Assembly: GCA_943329845.2 (NCBI GenBank)
Contig: CALQFM020000035.1
Coordinates: 1-39,656 of the forward strand
Direction of reading: 5' to 3'
Origin: Candidatus Kuenenia stuttgartensis
Lineage (GTDB): Bacteria > Pseudomonadota > Alphaproteobacteria > SMXS01
DNA: 39,656 nt
The notes below the pieces were generated by a model. It ran no database searches. It had not been told where the DNA came from and saw only the letters and a program-made list of their open reading frames with translations. Both the position numbers and the translations under genes were made by a program. Shown piece after piece: positions 7,160 to 14,760 of the stretch (its first letter is position 1; every line of letters starts with the position of its first letter).

Positions 7160-9478
7160 TCACACGATCGGCAGGACGAGGAGGCTGAAATCCGCCTCCC
7201 GCCAGCTGGGATCGACGGTCTGGCTGCCGTTGCGGCGGATGATCTGCTGGCGGAAGCCGTACTTGCCCTGGGTATCCTTGCCGAGCAGCAGGTCCATCAG
7301 CGGCAGCTGCACCTGCGCCACGCCCTGCGTCTGGTCGCGGCTGAGCTTCAGATTGCCGCCGCCCCGAAACTCCACATTGATCAGGAGGATGGCGTTGGGA
7401 TCGGCAGCGTCGCCCATCAGCTCGGGCATGGTCATCACGTCGATCTGCCGCTCGTACTGGGCCGGCACCGAGGTGTCGCTGATCAGCGGCAGGATCTTTT
7501 CCGGGTCGGGCAGGATTTCCAGCGGCGCCGTATCGAACACCGCATCGAGCATGCCCTCGCCGGCGAGCCCGGCGCCCGGCCGGACCGTGAACGACAGCTC
7601 GCCGCCGGACACCAGTTCGATGGGCACGTCGAAGCTGATGCCCTCGACGGTGGCGGCAACCTCCTGGTCGCCCTTGCGGACCCGCACGGGCAGTGATCTC
7701 AGCCGGATGGTGCTTTCGATGTCGTTCTTCATCCGCACGGCGATGGTGCCGTCAGCCTCCGACGGCTGTTCGCCGAAGGAAAGCACCTCGCCCTGGGTGT
7801 CGGCGAAGCGGATCTCCACCGGCACCGGCTCGGGCGTCGACAGGCCGGTCTCGACCAGCACCTGCCCGGAGAACAGGCTGGTGGCGTCACGGCTGTAGGC
7901 GGCGGCATAGAGCTGGCGGAAGCCTTCGAGCGGCAGTGTCAGGCTGTGCATGAAGCCGTTGGCCAGGTCGATGGCCACGTCCTTCTGATCGGCCAGCGTC
8001 GAGCCGCCCGCTCCCGGCACCCACAGTTTCAGGCTGGCGCGGGCCTGCAGCGGACGCAGCTCGGGCTCGGTCTTCTGCGTGGTCGCGGCCGGGATTTCGG
8101 CCTTGAGCGCCGCGGCTGCGGCCTTTAGCCGGGCCGGATCGATCCACGGCTCGACCATGTAGTCCATGCTGACCGTGGCGCTGTCGATGGCGCCGTCGGG
8201 CGCGGCGATGCGCACCACCATCTGCGGCAGGAACGGCGCCACGTCGCGGCGCGCCAACTTGAACCGGTCGGGCAGGTAGTAGAACACCCAGGGCTCGCCC
8301 TTGTCCTGCAGCCAGGCGTGGAACCGGGCGTCCGGCGCGCCCTTTGGATGGGCGATGACGATGCGGCGGAACTCCGAGACTTTCGCGCCGCCGCCGCCCA
8401 CCGCGGCGCCGTCGTAGAGATAGGGATGCAGGCGCGGGTCGAGCACGAAGGGCTCGGGATCGGCCACGTCGTCGAGCGCGCGGTCGATGCTGCGGTAGCG
8501 GTCCACCGGCTGCGGCGGCGCCGTATCGGGCTGGACGAAGACCGGGCTGCCTTCGAGCGCCTCCACCGCCAGCGGACGGGCGCGCATGCGCATCATCGCC
8601 GGCCGCGCCATCATGGCGACGGGCTGGGCCGCCGCGGGTTGAACGGACGCCGCATGGGCCATCCTGAAGGCCGCCGGCTGAGCCGCCGCCATCACGGCGA
8701 TGTTGGGTCTGGCGACCAGCATGGGCAGGTCTTGCGTGGCGCCGCCCTGGGCCGGAATCCTCGCCGCCACCGTGATCGCGCGGCGCACCACCAGCGTGGG
8801 CCTCGCGGCAGGCGTCTGCAGGGCGAACAGCAGATTGTCGCGTTCGTTCAGCGACAGCGCGACCGAGACGGACACGCCCTTGGGATCGTCGGACTTTTCG
8901 TTGAAGTCGACACGCTTCTCGATGGCGTTGGATGGTCCGGCACCGTAGCGAAAGAAGACCGCGATGGTGTGCGTCAGCTCGGCCGCGCCCTGGGCGCCGG
9001 CGCCAAGTTCCGGCGCGGGGAAGCGTTCGAGGCCGATGCCGAGGCGCCAGGTGCCGTCCTGGGCGGCGGCGATGCCGATCTCGTAGCGGCCGCCCTGCTC
9101 GCGCAGCCGGTAGCGCGGCAGATAGTATTTCTTCGACGCGTCCGCCGGATCCTCGAACAGCACCGCGTCGGTCGGTTCCGGCACGGGCGAGATCGGCAGC
9201 GTGATGTGCTCGCGGGCATCGCCCTCGGCCGCTTGGCCGATTACGTCGAAGATGTGCGGCCTGATCCTGGTCATCCGCATGGCGAGGCGCGGATTGGTCA
9301 TGGCCACGGGCTGTTCGAAGGTGGCGAGGCGCGCCTCGGACATGGTCGTCGTCATCCGGGCGGCCGGCGCCGCGGCCGCGGCAACGGTGATCGAGGGCTG
9401 GACGCGCGCGGCCATCATTGCCGGCCCGGCACGCATGAAGGTGGGTGCGTTAGGCATGTCCAGCACGCCTGGCATCAT
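7160..9478 (-). CDS. 772-aa first protein of the cassette, low-complexity linkers plus two shared modules
   Basis: The most upstream gene of the cassette and also without a recognised family. The N-terminal 75 residues and residues 258-305 are rich in Ala, Met, Pro, Val and Arg and look disordered. Between them, residues 108-180 contain KKYYLPRYRLREQ, a form of the module seen in its neighbours. A second copy at 398-460 (FYYLPDRFKLARRD, then EPWIDPARLKAAAAALKAE) aligns closely with the 757-residue protein, and LEGFRQLYAAAYS at 518-530 continues the match. The C-terminal 200 residues are strand-rich. No ribosome binding site is obvious at 9478, and ATGs at 9475 and 9457 are possible starts. 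Confidence 0.8.
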   Translation of the reverse strand: MMPGVLDMPNAPTFMRAGPAMMAARVQPSITVAAAAAPAARMTTTMSEARLATFEQPVAMTNPRLAMRMTRIRPHIFDVIGQAAEGDAREHITLPISPVPEPTDAVLFEDPADASKKYYLPRYRLREQGGRYEIGIAAAQDGTWRLGIGLERFPAPELGAGAQGAAELTHTIAVFFRYGAGPSNAIEKRVDFNEKSDDPKGVSVSVALSLNERDNLLFALQTPAARPTLVVRRAITVAARIPAQGGATQDLPMLVARPNIAVMAAAQPAAFRMAHAASVQPAAAQPVAMMARPAMMRMRARPLAVEALEGSPVFVQPDTAPPQPVDRYRSIDRALDDVADPEPFVLDPRLHPYLYDGAAVGGGGAKVSEFRRIVIAHPKGAPDARFHAWLQDKGEPWVFYYLPDRFKLARRDVAPFLPQMVVRIAAPDGAIDSATVSMDYMVEPWIDPARLKAAAAALKAEIPAATTQKTEPELRPLQARASLKLWVPGAGGSTLADQKDVAIDLANGFMHSLTLPLEGFRQLYAAAYSRDATSLFSGQVLVETGLSTPEPVPVEIRFADTQGEVLSFGEQPSEADGTIAVRMKNDIESTIRLRSLPVRVRKGDQEVAATVEGISFDVPIELVSGGELSFTVRPGAGLAGEGMLDAVFDTAPLEILPDPEKILPLISDTSVPAQYERQIDVMTMPELMGDAADPNAILLINVEFRGGGNLKLSRDQTQGVAQVQLPLMDLLLGKDTQGKYGFRQQIIRRNGSQTVDPSWREADFSLLVLPIV

Positions 9479-9631
9479 GCCGCCACGACGAAATGACTGG
9501 CGCGAAGCCCATGTCTGCTTGCGGGTAGCACGTCACGGTCAATCCCCCTTCCGGATCTCGCGTCGATGCGGCACCCCAGCCTGCCGAACCGTTTTCAGTC
9601 CCTTAATTCGCGGCCCCGATAATCCCTTTGA

Positions 9632-9691
9632 GACTCTTTAATTGAGTCGTTGTTACTTATTAGAAACAAAATAGACCCATGCGAGTAACAA
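9632..9691. promoter_or_regulatory. inverted repeats in the AT-rich leader upstream of the cassette
   Basis: Two inverted repeats stand close together in an unusually AT-rich stretch. One is GACTC (9632-9636) with GAGTC (9644-9648); the other is TTGTTACT (9650-9657) with AGTAACAA (9684-9691). They lie 150-210 bases upstream of the cassette's first start, so they could be regulator sites or hairpins in the leader transcript. Which of these applies is not shown by the sequence. Confidence 0.35.
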
Positions 9692-9748
9692 TAACCCGCA
9701 GACATAGCGCCAGTGGACTCGGTAAACGCCACCGATTTCTATTGTTCG

Positions 9749-9777
9749 TCTAGATTGCCCAGGATGATTCCTGTCAA
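9749..9777 (-). promoter_or_regulatory. possible sigma-70 type promoter for the cassette
   Basis: On the minus strand a perfect TTGACA (9777-9772) is followed after 17 bases by TCTAGA (9754-9749), a poor -10 match. It would give a leader of roughly 260 nucleotides to the start at 9478. The AT-rich context supports a promoter here; the exact -10 is uncertain. Confidence 0.3.
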
Positions 9778-9994
9778 ATCTTTATGGCCAAACTGTGACC
9801 CATACGTCAGGTCTCAGCCCGATGGAGGCAAGTCCGCCATTGTCGTGCGTTTTGTGGTAACAGGATGGAGCCCCGGACGATGTGACATTCGCCATAGATG
9901 GCAGAAACAAGGCGCATCCCGGCGGTAGTAGCGACCATGTGAGTAATACAATCGGCGATTGTGCCGAGTCGCCGTCCGGCACCGTAAATGCAAA

Positions 9995-10019
9995 AGCCCC
10001 GCGGCAGGGCCGCGGGGCT
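9995..10019 (-). terminator. intrinsic terminator of the first Rieske gene
   Basis: AGCCCCGCGGC (9995-10005) pairs perfectly with GCCGCGGGGCT (10009-10019) around a three-base loop. Read on the minus strand it is followed by TTTTGCATTT. It lies 33 bases past the stop of the Rieske oxygenase gene and is a convincing rho-independent terminator. Confidence 0.85.
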
Positions 10020-10051
10020 GAATGCAGGCCGGAAAACCCAGCCGGTCGAGA

Positions 10052-11452
10052 CTATTTCTGCAGCTTCTCGCCCGGCGGCGTGGCGACGTAGCGGTCGAGC
10101 AGCCGGTGCATGTGGCGCAGGCGGGACTCCTGGTAGTTGCCCAGTGTCACGCCGTTCTCCAGCATCTTCATGCCCTTCTGCACCCGCGGCATGTTCGACA
10201 CGTCCTGCTCGAAGATGAACGAGATCTGGTCGAGCTCGGGCGCTTCGCAGAACGACTGGTCGGGCCGCAGGATCTTCAGCGGCGCCGGCTCGGGGCGAGG
10301 GCCCTCGTCGGGCACCGGATGCAGCAGCATCACATCCATGATCGAGCTGTCCGGGTCGTTGCCGTTGGGCCGGAAGCGGTAGACCAGGGGCAGGCTGAAA
10401 TTGAACCAGGGGAAGAAGTTGGGGAACAGGAAGTACTCGATGTTGTCGAGGATCTCCGTGGTGGTCAGCTTCGACAGGTCGGCGCCGAAGCGGTCCTCCA
10501 GATCCTTCCTCAAGGCCTGCAGATAGCGGCTGCGCGCGGTCTCGCCGGGCTTCAGCGGCAGGGCGCCGCCCCGCTCCTTCAGCCGCGGCGACTGCATCAT
10601 GATGTCGGCGATCTCCTGCTCCGACAGCGCCGGCAGGTGCGGACTGGTGACACCAGGCTGGGTGTAGAGACGGCTGATGCGGTCGCCGTAGAGATCGTAC
10701 TGGGTGTTGGCGTCGCCGGTCACGGGCATGGCCTGGGCGTGCGCCTCGACCACATGATAGGACTCGATGAACGCTTCCTGCGCGACCTTCCAGTTGCACG
10801 GCATGATGCGGCGGACATTCGCCGTCATGTAACGGCGCTCCAGCGGGAAGGTGGAGAAATGCTGCGGCAGTACGCCCAGCCACTCGTCGAGCGGCATGGC
10901 GTCCTTGTCCATGTTGATGAACACGAATCCGCCCCAGGTGCCGACCCTCACTTCCGGCAGGCTGTACTCGGCCTCGTTCACATGCGGAAAATCCCACTTG
11001 CAGGGGATTTCCTTGAGCGAGCCGTCCAGGTTCCAGGTCCAGCCGTGGAACGGGCAGCGGAACTGGTCGACGCTGCCGTCCTCCGCCCGAAGCTGGGTGC
11101 CGCGATGCAGGCAGGCGTTCTTGAACGCCTTGATGGTGTTGTCGTCTGACCGGACGATGATGAACGACCAGCTGCCGATGTCGTAGACGATGTTATCGCC
11201 GACCTCGGGAATCTCCTCCTCGCGGCAGGCCATCTGCCAGACCCGCGACCACATCCGCTCCATTTCCCGGTTGTGATACTCCTGGCTGATGTAGCGATCG
11301 ACCGTCAGGTTCTCGTCGCCCAGGTACTCCCATGTCTCCGAGTGGAACCATTTGGGCGGGTTGTCGCCGTCCCGGTCGATGATCTGTTGCACACTGGGTC
11401 CGACGCTGCGCGCGTCACCGGGCTTCAGCCCGCCTTTAACCTGCTTATTCAC
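10052..11452 (-). CDS. Rieske aromatic ring-hydroxylating oxygenase, alpha subunit
   Basis: A 466-residue terminal oxygenase. The Rieske [2Fe-2S] site is complete: CLHRGTQL and CPFHGW at about residues 112-137. The mononuclear iron site shows as ESYHVVEAH with its two histidines. The C-terminal catalytic domain, including FPNFFPWFNFSLP, is of the size seen in ring-hydroxylating and related oxygenases. The start is placed at the GTG at 11452 because GGGGAG lies six bases upstream; the TTG at 11473 would overlap that site. No reductase, ferredoxin or beta subunit gene is adjacent, so electrons must come from elsewhere. It follows the MFS gene by about 80 bases on the same strand, and the transporter may import its substrate. 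The substrate cannot be named. Confidence 0.92.
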   Translation of the reverse strand: MNKQVKGGLKPGDARSVGPSVQQIIDRDGDNPPKWFHSETWEYLGDENLTVDRYISQEYHNREMERMWSRVWQMACREEEIPEVGDNIVYDIGSWSFIIVRSDDNTIKAFKNACLHRGTQLRAEDGSVDQFRCPFHGWTWNLDGSLKEIPCKWDFPHVNEAEYSLPEVRVGTWGGFVFINMDKDAMPLDEWLGVLPQHFSTFPLERRYMTANVRRIMPCNWKVAQEAFIESYHVVEAHAQAMPVTGDANTQYDLYGDRISRLYTQPGVTSPHLPALSEQEIADIMMQSPRLKERGGALPLKPGETARSRYLQALRKDLEDRFGADLSKLTTTEILDNIEYFLFPNFFPWFNFSLPLVYRFRPNGNDPDSSIMDVMLLHPVPDEGPRPEPAPLKILRPDQSFCEAPELDQISFIFEQDVSNMPRVQKGMKMLENGVTLGNYQESRLRHMHRLLDRYVATPPGEKLQK

Positions 11453-11534
11453 CGTCGTCTCCCCGTTCGGCAAACATGGTCGCGATAAGTACGCCAGCTA
11501 ACCATGAAGCGCGTCCCGAGTCACGCCCGAGAGG

Positions 11535-12740
11535 TCATCCCTGCGCCCGTCTCGCCCGGTCGGCGGCGAGCAGGGTCGACGCCAGCAGCACGGCGCCGAA
11601 CAGGAAGCAGCCGGTCGACATCCAGGCGACCAGCGGGTAGCCGCCGATGTCGATGACCCGGCCGCTGATGATCGGCGCGACGGCGCCGCCGACGGTGACG
11701 AACGCCGGGTTCGCGGCGGCCAGCCGGCCGCTGGGATCGTGCCGCGCGAAGGCGGTCAGCACCACCGGCATCATCGCCGTGGGCAGCGTCGCATAGAGCG
11801 CGCAGCCAACGATGAACATGGGCAGGTCGTGGGCATTGGCCATGATGTTGGCCGCGACGGCGAGCATCGCCAGCACCACGCCGGCGAACAGGGCGGCGGG
11901 CACCTTGACGCCGTAGAGGCCCGACAGCACCGGCAGCACCACCGACAGCGCGCTGATGGCGATGAACACATAACCCAGCGTGGTCATCGGCACGCCGGTG
12001 CCGACGCCGATGCGGACGATGAAGATGGCCAGCGCCGAATGCCCGAGGAAGATGATGCCCAGCCCCAGCAGCGGCAGCCACTGCTCCATGCCGAGCGACG
12101 GCGCCTTCGGTTGGCCGGGTTCGCCTGCCACGGGCGCGGCCTTCCCCGGCAGGGTCAGGATGAACCCGAGCGCGAGCACGGCCAGCGCCGCGTAGAGCCC
12201 GTAGGCGCCGGTGATGTCATAGGCGCCGACAAGTCGCGGGAGCGCGACCGACAGCAGGATGCCAAGCACGCCCACCGAGCTGTTGAGCGCGCCGAAAAGC
12301 ACGTTGGGCCGGTCGCTGCGCCCGGCCATGAACATGACGACGGCGACGACGCTGCCGCTACCCAGCCCCGCGAGCACACGCACCGCCATCAGCTGGTCGA
12401 TGGAGGCGGTGAGGATGCCGCCGAGATTGGCGGCAACCGCCAGCGCCATGCCGGCGAAGGCCACCATGCGCGGGCCGAGCCGCCCGGCGAGGCGGCTACC
12501 CGCCAGCGTGCCGGCGGCGATCGACAGCAGTTCGACGGTCGCCAGCGTGCCGTAGGCGGCGTTGCTGCCGCCGAAGCGCTTGGCGACCGCCTCGATGTTG
12601 AACGCCATGCCGATGGACGCCGCGATCGCCGCGCCCAGGATGAACGACAAAAAAATGATCGGCGCGAGACCACGCCAGCGTCCTGGCAGGTGATCGATAT
12701 CTCCAGCGATCCCGTCCGTCACAGGGTCACCGCTACACAA
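11535..12740 (-). CDS. MFS transporter
   Basis: About 400 residues with twelve hydrophobic segments, as in major facilitator superfamily carriers. The typical loop between helices 2 and 3 shows as GSRLAGRLGPR, and helix 4-5 has RVLAGLGSGSVVAVVMFMAGRS. A short cytoplasmic loop rich in Pro and Gly (about 205-222) separates the halves. Substrate is unknown; the layout, just upstream of the Rieske oxygenase on the same strand, suggests uptake of the compound that oxygenase attacks. The start is unclear: TTG at 12740 has no good ribosome site, and a GTG at 12722 preceded by GGTGA is an alternative. Confidence 0.85.
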   Translation of the reverse strand: MCSGDPVTDGIAGDIDHLPGRWRGLAPIIFLSFILGAAIAASIGMAFNIEAVAKRFGGSNAAYGTLATVELLSIAAGTLAGSRLAGRLGPRMVAFAGMALAVAANLGGILTASIDQLMAVRVLAGLGSGSVVAVVMFMAGRSDRPNVLFGALNSSVGVLGILLSVALPRLVGAYDITGAYGLYAALAVLALGFILTLPGKAAPVAGEPGQPKAPSLGMEQWLPLLGLGIIFLGHSALAIFIVRIGVGTGVPMTTLGYVFIAISALSVVLPVLSGLYGVKVPAALFAGVVLAMLAVAANIMANAHDLPMFIVGCALYATLPTAMMPVVLTAFARHDPSGRLAAANPAFVTVGGAVAPIISGRVIDIGGYPLVAWMSTGCFLFGAVLLASTLLAADRARRAQG

Positions 12741-13201
12741 TATGCCGCCAGACGCATCTCGAGCCCCTCCCCCGGACGGCGAGGCGCGCGCCCCACACGC
12801 ACACCCCGTTCAATCACCGCCCTGCGAGGATGTTACCCTCTGGTAAGGCCAACGTCTCGCCCTTTGTGACCACAACCGCCTTACTGGCGAGAGCATCCGG
12901 CCGGCTTGGGGAGGCTCAGATAAATTGCAACGGCTCGCAGCAGGCAGCGTGTAAATGTCGGCCGTCTTACGGTCTCACACCACCGCCGCGGCATCGATTA
13001 TTATGCAGGCACTTGCCCATGATTTAATCAAACGAAGTATCCATGTTACCGCACCGGGCAAATATTGGCGTATCCCATGCGAAAACCAGTAGCGCGGAAA
13101 TATTCTGGCAGTTGACACCGTCGATGAACCTCGGTGACACTTTTGCTATCGGAGCCGGAGCGGGGCCAGCCGCTCATCTGTCTGCAACAGAGGACGGTGC
13201 G
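12741..13201. promoter_or_regulatory. divergent intergenic region between the MFS gene and the amine-utilisation operon
   Basis: This 461-base gap has no convincing gene. It should hold promoters for both directions. Visible elements are TTACC-CTCT-GGTAA (12833-12846), an AT-rich patch near 13020-13110, and a perfect -35 box TTGACA at 13112-13117 on the plus strand. No regulator gene lies next to it, so the controlling protein must be encoded elsewhere. Confidence 0.5.
13112..13140 (+). promoter_or_regulatory. TGACAC repeat and candidate -35 before the permease gene
   Basis: TGACAC occurs at 13113-13118 and again at 13135-13140, 22 bases apart, about two helical turns. The same stretch contains an inverted pair CACCG and CGGTG. 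The first copy overlaps TTGACA. This arrangement suits an operator, but a matching -10 is not obvious. Confidence 0.3.
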
Positions 13202-14698
13202 ATGAGCGAGATCAAGGGTACACAGGGCGTTTCCTACAATACGGTCGACGGTCAGTATTTCGAGAAGCGCGGCCTGAGGCGATATGCCGGGGTTTTCTCG
13301 CTCTGGGCGCTGGGCGTGGGCGCCGTCATCTCGGGCGACTTCTCGGGGTGGAACTTCGGCCTGGCCTTCGGCTGGGGCTCGCTGTTCGTTGCCACCGTCA
13401 TTATTTCGGTCATGTATCTCGGCCTGATTTATTCGATCGCCGAGATGTCGCCTGCCCTGCCGCATACGGGCGGCGCCTATTCCTTCGCCCGGTCGGCGAT
13501 GGGGCCCTGGGGCGGATTCGTCACCGGCATCGCCGAGAACATCGAATACATCCTGACGCCGGCGGTGATCGTGTTCTTCATCGGCACCTACATGGAAGCG
13601 ATCCTCGGGACGCCGCCGATGTTCCAGCCGTTCTACTGGCTGGCGGGATACGTGATATTCCTGGGCCTCAACCTGTTCGGTGTCGAACTGTCGTTCAGGG
13701 TTACCGTGTTCGTGACGCTGGTGGCGCTCGCCGTGTTGTTGATCTTCTTCGTCAGCGCCATCCCGCATGTGGATTTCAGCCGCTGGGCGATGAATATCGG
13801 CGTCGGCCCCGACGGCGCGCTGATCGAGTTGCCCGACGGCGGCGGACCCTGGTTCCCCGACGGCATCCATGGCATCCTGGGCGCCCTGCCCTTCGCGGTC
13901 TGGCTGTTCCTCGCCATCGAGCAACTGCCGCTGGCCGCCGAGGAGTCGGTGGATCCCCGCCGCGACATGCCCAGGGGCATCCGGCTGGGCATCTTCACCC
14001 TGATCCTGACCGGCTTCGGCGTGCTGTTCTTCAACGCCGCCATCGGGCCCGGGTCATGGGGCCTGAAAACGTCCGGCGAGCCGTTGCTCGAGGGTTTCCG
14101 CACCATGTACGGCACCAATATCGCCAAGGTGTTGTCGCTGGCGGCGATCCTGGGCCTGGTCGCCAGCTTCCATGCGATCATGTACGCCTATGGACGGCAG
14201 ATCTATTCGCTGTCGCGCGCGGGCTATCTGCCCAAGGGCCTGTCGATCACCCACGGCAAGCACAAGACGCCCCATGCGGCGCTGCTCGCCGGCAGCGTGG
14301 CCGGACTCGCGGTGATGCTGATCATCTGGTTCGCCTACCCCAACGACAGCGGCACGCTGATCGGCGCCACCCTGCTCAACATGGCCGTGTTCGGTGCCAT
14401 GCTGTCCTACATCTACCAGGCGCTATCCTTTGTCCTCCTGCGGATCAAGATGCCGCATATCGAGCGGCCCTACCGCAGCCCGTTCGGCATCCCCGGCGCG
14501 GTCGCGACCATGATCATCGGCCTCGTCACCATCTATTTCCAGGTCACCGACCCGGCGTTCCGGACGCCGGTGATCGCCACCGCCTGCTACTATGCGGTCA
14601 TGATCCTCTATTTCGCGGTGTTCGGCCGGCACCGGCTGGTGCTGTCGCCGGAAGAGGAATTCGCCATGACCAAGGGTGCGTCGGGCCACAGCGGCTGA
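13202..14698 (+). CDS. ethanolamine-type permease (APC superfamily)
   Basis: A 498-residue, twelve-helix transporter. The N-terminal block YFEKRGLRRYAGVFSLWALG followed by GVGAVISGDFSGWNFGL is the characteristic start of the ethanolamine permease group of amino acid-polyamine-organocation transporters. A further conserved region is EMSPALPHTGGAYSFARSAMGPWGG. The start at 13202 is preceded by AGAGGA at good spacing, so the longer upstream reading frame is not used. It heads an operon in which the ligase, two dehydrogenases and an amidotransferase follow in order, which supports import of ethanolamine or a similar amino alcohol. The exact substrate is inferred. Confidence 0.88.
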   Translation: MSEIKGTQGVSYNTVDGQYFEKRGLRRYAGVFSLWALGVGAVISGDFSGWNFGLAFGWGSLFVATVIISVMYLGLIYSIAEMSPALPHTGGAYSFARSAMGPWGGFVTGIAENIEYILTPAVIVFFIGTYMEAILGTPPMFQPFYWLAGYVIFLGLNLFGVELSFRVTVFVTLVALAVLLIFFVSAIPHVDFSRWAMNIGVGPDGALIELPDGGGPWFPDGIHGILGALPFAVWLFLAIEQLPLAAEESVDPRRDMPRGIRLGIFTLILTGFGVLFFNAAIGPGSWGLKTSGEPLLEGFRTMYGTNIAKVLSLAAILGLVASFHAIMYAYGRQIYSLSRAGYLPKGLSITHGKHKTPHAALLAGSVAGLAVMLIIWFAYPNDSGTLIGATLLNMAVFGAMLSYIYQALSFVLLRIKMPHIERPYRSPFGIPGAVATMIIGLVTIYFQVTDPAFRTPVIATACYYAVMILYFAVFGRHRLVLSPEEEFAMTKGASGHSG

Positions 14699-14760
14699 TA
14701 GGCTTTGCGGCGCGGTGCCCGGGCACCGCGCCGCCATAACCGAGACGAGACGCGGAGCTC

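Noticed and set aside
9713-9928. 71-codon plus-strand frame in the cassette leader region
   Set aside because: No ribosome binding site, no recognisable sequence, and it lies in the presumed promoter and leader of the minus-strand cassette.
11739-12869. 376-codon plus-strand frame opposite the MFS gene
   Set aside because: The translation is almost all His, Gln, Arg and Gly, while the minus strand gives a clear twelve-helix transporter.
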